From assembly GCF_020085105.1 (NCBI RefSeq), contig NC_058058.1, positions 9,635,675 through 9,699,674 of the forward strand: a stretch of 64,000 nucleotides of DNA, read 5' to 3'. Shown here in pieces: positions 51,601-64,000 of this stretch (within the stretch, counting starts at the first letter, position 1; each line of letters opens with the position of its first letter). Made by a program: the position numbers and the translations under genes. Below the pieces are notes generated by a model. That model worked only from the letters and a program-made list of their open reading frames with translations, made no database searches and was not told the DNA's origin. The DNA comes from Siniperca chuatsi (taxonomy: Eukaryota; Chordata; Actinopteri; Centrarchiformes; Sinipercidae).

Positions 51601-54600
51601 GGCAGAAATCTGAAGTAACATTAAGTCACAATATCCTTATCTACCCCCTGCAGGGATATTATGATCATCTTTTGCTACGGGGTTGTAAAAATCAATGGGG
51701 TAATTATGTTATAGAAAGCGTTAGATATAATTTAGTGATTGAATTTGATTGATCCTGATGAACAAATGCATTTTTAAATTGCTTTATTTTTTATTTTTTT
51801 ACTTCATGAAGGAAGGAGGGAGGAAGTGTATTTTGTACATCAAATGTACTACATTATTCTGTCCAAATTAAAGAAGTGAAAACTAACTTCAGGCTCACCA
51901 CATGTTTTTCTGTAAAACTGGTCAGTGTAACAAGTGGGTTGATGAAACCAGCTCATGAACTGTTTGTTGGAAAATAAATTTAATTGACTGAAATGGACTT
52001 AATCACAGTCAGAAACACTGCTACAAACTCAGGTGGGTCCTTTAATGCCAATTAGCAGCATTTGTCAGCTATAAAAGAGATCTGGGAATCAGATTTGGCC
52101 GTTTTTTGAGGCCAACAGAACAAATAATCTGCACCTATAGTAATATTGTAGGCACACTAAGTCTAAAAACTTGACAAAATATGCCAACGTCAAACAAACT
52201 GTATCCCCAAGGAGGAACAGCAGTCACAAGTTGAAACTAACAGGTACATGATGTACACTTACAGTATATACTAGAGGACTGACAAATGCTGCTGTAGTTG
52301 GCATGAAAGCTAATATGAAACATTTTTTTCCAGTGTTTGCAGTGGTGATTAAATCATACTTTTTATATGGAATTTTAATGTTAATTTTGTCTGTCTTTGT
52401 CTATGAATTAGTCAGACTGATATTGTAGAGTCTGTATTATTGATATTGACTCATCACAGATATATTGATATTGATGTGCTGTATATGAAAAAAAATCTGT
52501 GCATAATGCAAAAAAAGTGCTTGAGATCATTAAACTGTTACATTATACAGCTTCCCCGCACCACTATAATTAGTTAATTAATTACTTGTTTATCTATAAA
52601 ATCAATTCTGTAAAGTTCCAACAGATCACTATAAGTAAGTACTAATAGGATGATGGTATATTTACATAATAATGCTAAACTTTGTTAGTATTAAACCTGT
52701 TAAACCTGCAAAATGTATACAGTGGTTATTTGTGTTAGTCCAGATTGCCTCTCCAAATGTGTGCCTTGTTAAATTGCACCATATAAATAGAATAAATTGG
52801 ACGTGGAGCTTTATTTTTGCACGGTGACTGCATTGACATTTGAAATGTTTGCAGCAACAGAATCATTATATAATTGGAGGAGAGTTGTCATTGTGCAGAT
52901 TAGTTGCTTATCCCTCCTCCACAGTCTGAGTTGAGCATCTGTGTAGCTATTATGAGCTATTATGTTTGTGGACATCCATGGCAGTTTTTAGGAAACTAAA
53001 CCTTCTGTCGGACTGCAGCAGATCAGCCACTCTGGATAATTATTATGGTTTGTTTCATGAGCTATTGATGTCTTTGCAGCTAGAACATTACTTTCAACTA
53101 CTTTTTTAAATTTTCTGTGGTCAGTAAATCTATTCTCTTTTGTTTTTATTTTGAGATCATATGGACATCATTTTCAGAAATAGATGTAGTTTTTGTCAAA
53201 TTTGCCCTTTATGTTTGTACCTTTTTGTTTATTGTGTGCTGAGTCTACATCTTTTGGTGTCTTTGTACTACAGAAGCGCTACAATCCAGCTAAGGGGAGG
53301 TTGGTGGTGTGTGGTCATGGTACATTGGAGGGAGACGGAGTTTTCTGCATCCTGAGTGATGACCACGGACTTAACTGGTACAACGGTGCCGCACTGAAAA
53401 GCATCCCGTACAACCAGAAGAAGAGACCACAGGACTTCAACCCTGACGAGTGCCAGGTACGCTTGCTGCTGTTTGTGAATCACGCCGTGATGATCACATG
53501 TGTGGCATTTTAACAGCAGACATTTTATTAATAGAAGAAAATATTTTTCAAAAAGCTCTGATAACCCCACTGCACACTGCCCGTCCAGCACCAAACTGCA
53601 GACAGACAAAGTTAGCAACTAGTTGATGAAGACATTTTCTAGCAGTTAAAAGAGGAGTTGGAGCAAGTGGTCAAAAACAAAAACAAAGCTAAGTCATTCT
53701 GTCAGTTGGACAGAAATATGACTCTAAATGAATGCTAATCTGTCAGCTTGTTGTGGAGTTCCTCTGCCCTCTAGTGGCCAAAAACATGCAGCTGTGTATA
53801 TTTTAAAACACCTGGCAGTAATCTGAACCGTTGTGTGATGATACCAAGGTGTCATAATTAATCAAATACCAGTTAATGAATGTTTAATTTTTAATTATTT
53901 TTTATTTGAAAAGGGACAATGTACATTAATCAACATTCAAACAAATGTAAATGCACCCGAGTTAGCTCAAAGGCTAGTTTTCATTGGCAGTCCCTTTGCC
54001 TGATGTTGTTAGGCATCCTAGAATAATAAAAATAGTACAGTAGTTAAAAACGTGGTAAGAAGCATGTACAATACAGTTAAACAGTACAGTCATGTTAAAG
54101 GTGAATAAAAATAGCATCGGTGTGGACATTGCTGGTTCTCAATAAGCCATTTCTTAACAATACACTTAAATGAATAATGTGTTTAACATCACTCCCTCTG
54201 ACACCTTTTAAATCACAGAGCATCAGACACTGTCAAACTAAACCCTTTCCTCCCTCTCTGCCCCTCTCCAGCCGTTTGAGATGATGGACGGAAGCATCGT
54301 CATCAACGTGCGGAACCAGAACAACTACCACTGTCGGTGTCGTGTGGTGGTACGCAGCAGTGACGGTGGATTGTCCCTGCCCATAGATGATCTGTACTTT
54401 GACTACACGCTGGTGGATCCTGTAGTAGCAGCTGGAGCTCTGCAGAAAGACGGGGTGCTCTACTTCACCAACCCATCCAATGAGCAACACAGTAAGAACC
54501 ACAGTCTTTTCTTCCTTCCTAACTTTAGTCATTGATGCCCAGTAGTAGAAGTAAAAGTAGTAAAATCATTCTGTAAAAATACTCTGTTACAAATAGAAGT

Positions 54601-55241
54601 CCTGCATTCAAGTAAATGCATAAAAGTATTATCAGCAAGATGTACTCAATCTATCACAAGTAAACATATTTGCTGGATAGAGTGACCCCTTTCAGAATGT
54701 TTTCTTATTATGGATATTATATTTTTGGAATATTATTACTGATATATTAACACAAAAATTCAACCATTTACCATTTAATCTATAACAATGCATCATATTT
54801 TGCAACTTTTTTATGTTATATCTTAATATGTAAATGGAGTGGAGTTAAAAGTACAATATTTGCTGCTGAAATATAGTGGAGCAGAAGTATATAGTAGCTT
54901 AAAATGGAAATACTCAAGTAAAGCACCTCAAAATTTCAAGTACGGTACTTGAGTGAATGTATTGAGTTACTTAAGGTCTGTGTTAAAGGAGATCAGTGAA
55001 TCTTGCATTGTCCCCCTCAGGAGTTAACCTGACCTTACGTTGGTCAGTGACCAATGGCACATCTTGGGAGAATAAAGCTGTGCAGATATGGGCGGGGCCA
55101 AGCGGGTACTCCTGCATCACATCACTGGACAGCGGTTCGTCAGAGGACCGGAAGTACATCTTTGTCATCTATGAGAAGGGCCACAAGGACTATTACGAGA
55201 CTATCTCGTTCGCCAAGATCCACCTGTATGGTGGCCGGTAG
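48639..55241 (+). CDS. neu1: Lysosomal sialidase / neuraminidase 1 (NEU1)
   Basis: NEU1 removes terminal sialic acids from glycoproteins and oligosaccharides in the lysosome, working with protective protein/cathepsin A. Exons: 48639-48725, 49517-49706, 51160-51422, 53274-53456, 54272-54491, 55021-55241; 387 aa (human 415). An N-terminal hydrophobic signal spans residues 1-25. Family marks: YRIP (52-55); Asp-boxes STDKGATW (89-96), SFDDGLSW (149-156) and SDDHGLNW (208-215); RNQNNYH (255-261); LTLRW (318-322). Arginines at 53, 255 and 321 fit the sialidase arginine triad, and Tyr344 in GPSGY fits the catalytic region. Sequons include N317-L-T and N326-G-T. Intron 2 starts with GC rather than GT, fixed by phase and the D-K-G-A-T-W continuity. 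The C-terminus LYGGR differs from human VYGTL. The shorter length is mostly N-terminal. Confidence 0.96.
48845..49283. repeat. 'aagtaaaagta' dispersed repeat in neu1 intron 1
   Basis: Shares 'agtattatcagcaaaatgtac', 'taaatgtagtggagtaaaaag' and 'acttgagtaaatgtactcag' with 54537-54975. See the matching finding. Confidence 0.65.
50049..50159 (-). repeat. Inverted-repeat element with a hammerhead-like core, neu1 intron 2
   Basis: Arms 50049-50069 ('aaatcttatcacacggtcca') and 50139-50159 are inverted copies with about one mismatch. On the minus strand the interior holds CTGATGA (50115-50121), a GC-rich hairpin and GAAA (50093-50096). Intron 2 otherwise has an 'acatttacatttagtcattt' repeat fragment near 50722-50765 and no gene. 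Confidence 0.6.
51423..53273 (+). other. neu1 intron 3
   Basis: An AT-rich 1.85-kb intron in which I recognise no repeat family, RNA gene or coding sequence. Confidence 0.6.
53560..53680. repeat. Fragment of the 10770-11070 repeat
   Basis: 'ccagcaccaaactgcagacagacaaag' followed by 'ttagcaactagttgatgaa' matches the end of that family. In neu1 intron 4. A separate repeat phrase ('aaaagggacaatgtacatta') follows at 53885-54130. Confidence 0.5.
54537..54975. repeat. 'aagtaaaagta' dispersed repeat in neu1 intron 5
   Basis: Second neu1 copy of the family at 48845-49283, in the same orientation; ends 'acggtacttgagtgaatgtattgagttactta' about 45 bp before exon 6. Confidence 0.65.
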
Positions 55242-56514
55242 AGCATGTGAGAGGGAGGTAAGCAGGAGAGCATCAAGTTATTAACATCAACAGTTAAACA
55301 TGAGGTCCGATGCATGCAAACTGATTTGTACAGATTTTTACAGAAAATTTGAACAGATTTGGTAGATAAAATCTCTGAGCATGACTCCTGTTTTAATTTC
55401 ACCTTGTGTTTGTTTCCCAGATTCAAATGTTGGAGGGAAAGGGAAACAGGAAGATTACTCAGGAAGAACATAAGAGACTTTTAAAACTCACTTTATGGGA
55501 AAATAGCACTCAGCACCATGAATGTCAGTTTCAAACCAATGTATATATACAATTACAATACAATTGTCTCCTCTTTTATCTTTCTCTTCTCTAGAATTCT
55601 CACAATTGATTAAATCGCAAGTCTCATGTCCATTTTTCTGTGTTCAGATATGCCACAAAGTGTGTGTTTTTGCTAAAAGATTTACACAGCCACAATATTT
55701 TGTGAGTCCCCTGTTCTTAGACGAAAGAAAATATGACCAAGCAAGGGACAGTTTTGGAGAAAAGAAATGTTGAAGATTATTTTTCCCAAGTACACTTGTT
55801 TCCAAGCAACTTAAACCATACTGTCATGTAAATATCATCTGTTTTGACAACAAGTATTACAGTAAATGATGATGATGATGATAACACCATACTAAAGTAT
55901 CATATCACATTCTCAGGCTAATGACTTTCAGCGGTATTGTCAGGGTCTCATCAAATGAATATGGTGTTAATGCAATATAGATTTTAAGCACCTCTGGCAT
56001 AGATCACCTATCACTGATTAATTTCACAAACTGTTAGATTCAAATCTTATATGGGTCTGTGCTTGTAAATATAATGAGAAATGTTTTGTCTTTATCAAGA
56101 TGCGAGTGTGCCCTGAATACATGCTGACTGAAATTGGTTCTGCCTTTGTAAAACCAGAAATTGTGTAAAATAATATAAATAGCCTTTTGTTGCGAGACTG
56201 CACTTGAATGCTATTTCCAATTTGGGCTTGAGTGGTTTGAGAAAAACAATACTTATAATAAAAAAAAATTGGTATGTGTGTGTGATTGAATGTGAGCGTG
56301 AAGCGATAAGTACATAATGTAGCCAGAGCATCCTCTTTTGCACTTGTGCAGAATGTACTCTGATATTTTGTAATCAGTCTGAACTCTACTCGACTCAGAA
56401 TTTGGATATTTTATTTTAAAATCAAGTGTCCATTTATGCCCTGTATTTCCAGCATTGTACACAGGGTTACATTGTTTTCAGGCAGGACATTATCTGATCT
56501 GTACTGATCTATAG

Positions 56515-56520
56515 AATAAA
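56515..56520 (+). terminator. neu1 polyadenylation signal
   Basis: AATAAA in 'tatagaataaatacatg', 1.27 kb after the stop codon; the most convincing canonical signal downstream of neu1. Confidence 0.65.
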
Positions 56521-56539
56521 TACATGATTTCTAACAATT

Positions 56540-57637
56540 GTATACCTGTTTATTTGTTGTGGGCACAGCTGAGCTGATTTTCAGTGTCATTCATGATTTA
56601 TGCAAAGACATCTTAGAATTTTCTTCCTGAGCAGCAAAAATGGCATGAATTCATGCCTTTTCTCATCAAAGACCCAGACAAGTGCTTTATGTCAGTGATT
56701 ACAACACAACAGAAGAAAATGGCTTGATTTAAACCAGGGTTGAAGAAAGAATATCTGAAATTTACAAGTGACAAATCTGCACTGACTTTATGTTAGTCTC
56801 ACTCTACTGGTGTATTTTCCCTGCATGTCTCTGTGATATAACTTTATAAATGTTTACTGAAGGTTCTCCTGTGAAGAAGAATTTACATTTGTTTTTATTT
56901 ACCCACTTTTACTTAAGAAATATTATTTTGGAATACAGAATTAAAATGAATGTGCTGATTATTCCAAAATAAACAGTTGTTAGGATATTGGTTATGTCCA
57001 TATATGAGACCATAAGATTTGGATTAAAGTAAAGGAAGATCTTTATGATTTTTACAGTTAACTTTCAACAGTGGGTCTTAGATCCAAAGAAAATCAATTG
57101 TCTTGCGCATCAACAAATACAAAAAAATGCAGCATTATGTGACCTGAGATACCTTTAATGCTCTTTCCTTTATAAGTAAATTTCTCTGCAGCCTTTGAGT
57201 AAGTTTTTCTTTGCTTGCATAAATATAAAATTGATGTTTAAAAAGTATCTTCCATCTTCATTCCTCATAATTGTAATACCTAATTATGACACCTCTGATT
57301 GGTACCCAAAAACAGTGGATAAATTACATTTTTAGTGAGAGCAGTCTACACTTATTTAAATGCATACTCAATCCATAAAGCAATGCGAGTTATTCGATTA
57401 ACGTTTATTTCAAAGGGCGCTTGACTGGCGTTTTTCAAAAATAAGAGTCGCATTTTTTTTTTTTTTTTTTTTTTTTTTTACTGTAGAGGTCCCAAACGGC
57501 TTCCATCTCACGAAATTACCCAGTAGCCGTTGACGGCTCTTTAGGTGACGGATCGAGTCCAGTATTACAATTTTCTTTTCCCCTTTTCATTTATTTTTGG
57601 AAAAAAAGAAAAGGAGTGCAAGTAAGCTGAATACATT

Positions 57638-57673
<36 letters not shown>

Positions 57674-57840
57674 ACCCATTTCTAATTTAGTGTGATCAAC
57701 TGCAAAGACCTTATGTGTTTGACTATGCAGGAGGATAACGTTGCTTAGCTAGCTGGGTCACTTGCTAGAAAGCTACGCGATAGCATAGCTAACCTCATTC
57801 TGCGATACAACCTCGAGACAAGTCGGGAAAAGACCAGGTC
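56540..57840 (+). promoter_or_regulatory. Intergenic DNA and probable prrc2a promoter / non-coding exon 1
   Basis: 56540-57400 is AT-rich with nothing recognised. A 27-base T run (57453-57479) and a TA microsatellite (57644-57668) follow. A plausible non-coding first exon ends at about 57839 ('agaccag|gtcagt'). This is inferred because the first coding exon has an acceptor at 61573-61574 with only 37 bp of 5' UTR. Confidence 0.35.
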
Positions 57841-60800
57841 AGTGGCCGGAAATTTTTGCATGTTTTATGCAAACGCCGATTAGTTACATTATATTGAGCA
57901 GAAATTATTACCATTACCCTTGGGCACATAATTGTCTTACCCGAGATGATGTTTTATGGAGGGGCAGTCTTATTTTTCTTTGGAAAGGCAGTGTCTTGGT
58001 TGTTGTTGCTAGCTAGCTAATGTTAGGTGGTTGCTAGCGCTTTAGCCTATCTTGGCTAGGTGGTTAGCTAGCGTTTGTCATTTCAAATGATTAAGTGCAA
58101 TAGTTAAATGAATAACCATATTACATTTCTAGTGATATTGGCTACTAATTTAGCTTGTTGTTGAAATATCTGAAAACGTTTGGTTGCTAACAATCTCAGA
58201 CTGTACGTAGCTAATGTTAGCGGATAAACGTTAGCGCAGGTTGCTCCCTTGGAATACACTGAAGATTGCAGTGTAGCTTTTGCTATATTTATACAGTGTC
58301 AGTTTACGATACACTGACGTTAGGTAAAACGATTTTATTTCGATGGATCTTTTCAAAACAATTAACTCTACTTTGCCTATAGTGCCAATGTATTTTAAAT
58401 ATGAACTGTATGAAGGCAAGTTGGCTTCTTTAGAGTTATGCTACACAGCCGGTCTGTTAACGTTAATATGCACCGGGCCTGTCTCCACCGCCATTTTGTT
58501 TTGTTCTCCAAATAAAATGTTTTTTTTCTGCGTTGCCCTGTGCCGCCTGCGAAAGTTAGATAAGCAACATCGTTTGATGAAAACATCCAGTCGCGATTTT
58601 AATGTGTGATTCAAAACGTAGCACCTCGTAGAGTTGAAGAGCAATAAGCTAACGTTAATGTTACTGCAAGGTGTTGAAATTGCATTATGAAACATCAACG
58701 CAGTCCCCCTCCCAACGCGAACACCGAGGCCCTGTCAGCTAACGTTAGTTAGCACTACATTAAATATATATTCAGTTTGTGGTTTATATATTTAATTGCT
58801 ACTGTCATAGCTACCAGCTGATTTAGCCCAAAGATAATAGTGTAGCTATACGTGGTCAGTGTTTATCGTTAGCTTCAGCTTTCCAAGGCCCCTTTGTGGT
58901 ATATGTTGCTGCAGTTATGGCTTAGTGTAGCTGCTGGCCCCCGTTAATCCCCATACAACATGTAGTTGACCAGCCATCCCACGACCTAATTTTCTAATCT
59001 CATCTGGCTATTGAGGTGCAGTGCTGCTGCTCGGTAGTCTTTCTGTGTTGTTGTTTCATGTATTTGTTTCCTTCAGTGGTGTGTTCAGTGGTTTTCACAC
59101 ATCGTGCGTTTCTTTTCTTTAAGGATTATCAGTGCGCAGTAGAAGGCAGTTGGCTTTACATTTGAGTCTTTCAGTATTGTTTTGATTGTGGTTTCATATT
59201 CATTCCTAAATCTGTCGGTTTGGCTAAACACAGTCACACCAGTGTTCATTGTATTGCTGCTATGAGAAATATTCAGGTAGACTTGTTGTTCAGGTATACT
59301 GAAGACTCGTGGAGCTTTCATTGATTATTTCACCTTTCAGTTTTTGAAATATACATGGGTCAATATTATACAGAACAATATAACAAAGAGCTGTTGCTTG
59401 AAGTCTTTGTTCAGCTCCAAAATTATTGTTCTTGTCATTGACCATTTGAATTGGCTCACATCATTTCACCACTTAATTCAAAGCAAATGAATGAACTGTT
59501 ATTTGTAGCATAATAATAAGAGAGTCATCTGTTCTCAGTAATTGTCCCTAATGAGAGTTGGGTGGAGTGGCGCCAGCAGTTTAACCTGCTGGATACAGCC
59601 AAATCATTGTGAATTGGACAGATGTCAGTGCAGTGTGTTTTATTGATATGCACTGAAATGAGTTCAAGCTAAAGGCCTGGTAGTTGCTATGGAGCCAACC
59701 CTGTCTCAAGGCAAGGCATACAAAAATATAATTTATAATGTGTTGTCATAGAAACCATGGTTCAGCTTTTTCCTGTGATGAGGTGTTTATCATACGCTGC
59801 ACTGGGTCTGCTCACATTAAATTTAGATTCAGCATTATAATATAATGTATAAGTATAATGCTAAAATGTATGTAACAATTACATACCTTTTTTTATTTTA
59901 TTTATTTTTTTTTTTTAAAGGATGTCTTAAGTTATCCCAGCACTAAACCACCTGTCCAGCTCCTAAAAAGCTGTGGAAGAACCAGAATTTATTCAGTGAA
60001 AAGCTGCACAGGTGTTGGTGCAACTGCCACAATAACCCTCACACACCACACCAAGTTTTCATCGTGTGTCAGTAAGAATTATTTTGTAAAGATTGGCCTG
60101 TTAACCTAATGAGTCGCACTCATTAGGGTCAGAGGACTAAAATTATGTCAGAAAAGCTTTAGAAAAGGTTGTTGTTTGGATCCTCATTTAGTTGGCACAC
60201 AGGATTGGTGTGCCCGTGAAAAGTGAGGCTGCGTAGTAGAGTAGTAGCAGAAAACCTGTATAGCCCATGCTTTTAAAAATTATTTAGCCCTTTATGTATG
60301 TTTCCCCCACACATGCACTATGACCCTGGGCTAGATCTATGAAGAACTTTGTGCTCTTGTAAACAGTTTAATCATAAACACACTGGTTGGTAAGGGAAGC
60401 TTGCGGATCAGAACTACCTGTGTTGTGATACTGTTGTTTCTATGGGTAGCATCATTTCTACACTGTTGTATTGTAAGTTACTCTGAGTGCTTAATTATAC
60501 CACACACATCTAGCAGAATCACCACTGCTGTCAAATCCCTTATTTGTATCTGACAGGCCACAGCACATATGTTCCGGATATTTTGATTTGTGAGACTGTT
60601 TATGTTTTGCTAGTTGTTTCGAATGCATGCTTGTAGGGGAGGGCGATATGGCCCTAAAGTAATATCCCAATATTTCAGGGTATTTCTGCGATAACAATAT
60701 TCTTGACGATATGACAAAATCATGAAAAAAAAAAAATATATATATATATTTGAAAGAATAACCTGTTTCGAGTAAGTTATTTCTTATTTCACCATTTTAA

Positions 60801-61574
60801 TTATAATTATCTTAATTCTCCACCTTATTGTAGTGACTTTCTTTGTCAGCAGTATGTTTTATAATTTCACCCAAAAACACCACTCGCTTTTTGGACTTTT
60901 TCACCCGATATTTCGTTTTCACAACAGCAGGGGAGCCAAGCGTGGAGGAAGCTTGTTATTAATGACGTAGCCTATTGAAAACGGTCGAAACCAACATGGT
61001 ACCGAATGACATCGGTACCAACATGTCCCCTTACAAGCTTTTACTAAACAACAGCATAAGTAGGAGACTCTCTCTCTGTGTGTTTCTCTGCTAAGCATGT
61101 GTGATTGTCAGTAGACCACACGGGAGGGGCAGAGCGAGGAGAGATTGTCCACTAGTTAATCGATCGCGCATGGCGCCGTTAATATACCTGGGCGGCCCGA
61201 CCAAGTAAAGTCTATATGTGGGAAACACTGCTTGATCTTTTGTAACCAAACCACTTCCACACTACTGAAGTAACTCTCCTTTTTGGAACCAACTCCTCCA
61301 CCATGGAGCAGCATGTTACTTTCGCTTTCAGCCATGCTTATTATTGCTGTGCATAACGGTAACATCATTACTTCAACGAGTTGGAACGTTGCCATTATCA
61401 CGATGACTTTTTTTAAAATCATATTAACAATTATACTGGTATTATCATGAATGATATGATATGGCACACCCCTGCATGCTTGTGCAATCAGCACTTTACT
61501 CTCACTTTCTATGGAAACCTGGTGTCAAATGTCTCGCCCTCTCTCTTTGCCTCCCTCCCTCCCTCTCCCTCCAG
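57841..61574 (+). other. Probable prrc2a 5' intron
   Basis: About 3.7 kb without a supported gene. It holds many TAGC/AACGTT words (57990-58890), a hAT-like element (60634-61474) and a perfect 9-bp stem hairpin 'cctaatgag-tcgca-ctcattagg' at 60105-60127. The open frames here have no recognisable product. Confidence 0.4.
60634..61474. mobile_element. hAT-like non-autonomous element with 8-bp target duplication
   Basis: An 841-bp element bounded by TAGGGG... and ...CCCCTG, with 8-bp direct repeats 'catgcttg' at 60626-60633 and 61475-61482. Sub-terminal sequences on both ends carry 'gcgatatgg'/'atatgatatggca'-type inverted similarity. An 8-bp TSD with YAGGGG ends is the hAT signature. I see no transposase. 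Confidence 0.8.
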
Positions 61575-61599
61575 TCTCAGGGCTCACCATACTCAATGA

Positions 61600-63745
<2,146 letters not shown>

Positions 63746-64000
63746 TGATTCCTACTTAATCTCTAATAATTGATCGACCAGTCATTTAATCAAGTCAGTG
63801 GTGGTGAGAAAACTTCTCTCACAAGATTGTTTTTAGGAGGAGTGCTTTTTCTACTTAGAGTATGTATTATGTTACAGACTTCAGATCTTGTCTAATGGTT
63901 CAGTTGATAACATAGGGCATCTGAGCAAATAATTAGTAATGCTTTTTTTCCTATTAATTATTAATTCGGCTTGTATTATTGTTACAAATGCACAGGAGAG

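Noticed and set aside
57540-57565. B-box-like 'ggatcgagtcc'
   Set aside because: No matching A-box or cloverleaf could be drawn; more likely promoter sequence.
60105-60127. Perfect 9-bp stem hairpin
   Set aside because: A single short palindrome in an intron, expected by chance at this scale and without other RNA features; mentioned only in the intron entry.
61156-61494. 112-aa minus-strand open frame
   Set aside because: It lies almost entirely inside the hAT-like element and does not resemble a transposase.

Overview
The window is nuclear DNA from a ray-finned fish, probably a percomorph. Evidence: compact genes with many short GT-AG introns, protein matches to conserved vertebrate genes, AT-rich introns packed with microsatellites, and many dispersed repeats of teleost type. 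I found no prokaryotic or viral genes. Six protein-coding genes account for essentially all supported coding sequence; most open frames outside them are repeat-derived or antisense shadows.

Layout: (1) 144-2634, minus: nelfe (negative elongation factor E), C-terminus cut off by the window start. (2) 2635-3276: compact head-to-head promoter. (3) 3277-22234, plus: skic2 (SKIV2L), complete, 28 coding exons, about 1247 aa, cytoplasmic RNA helicase of the Ski complex. (4) 23100-31558, plus: prrt1 (SynDIG4), complete, 4 exons, 241 aa. (5) 31559-37797: prrt1 3' UTR and intergenic DNA with nested terminal-inverted-repeat (TIR) elements. (6) 37798-44122, minus: tmem268, complete apart from non-coding 5' exon(s), 352 aa. 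(7) 44141-48638: a roughly 870-bp minisatellite, microsatellites and the neu1 promoter, which has a palindromic CLEAR (lysosomal gene) box. (8) 48639-55241, plus: neu1 lysosomal sialidase, 6 exons, 387 aa. (9) 55242-61611: neu1 3' UTR, intergenic DNA, and the prrc2a 5' region, which contains a hAT-like element with a perfect 8-bp target duplication. (10) 61612-63740, plus: the first five coding exons of prrc2a (BAT2), continuing off the window.

NELFE, SKIC2, PRRT1, NEU1 and PRRC2A all lie in the human MHC class III region, so the window is an MHC class III-like syntenic block in a fish. TMEM268 is the outsider: its human counterpart is on chromosome 9q32. The genes do not form one pathway; shared location reflects ancestral linkage. 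Exon coordinates were read by hand from splice signals and reading-frame continuity, and the coding sums of the four complete genes are divisible by three. I saw no convincing new biological system. The items most worth a second look are regulatory (CLEAR box, UG-repeat splice acceptor, GC donor, TAGC/AACGTT clusters), the tmem268 position, and several repeats with clear structure.
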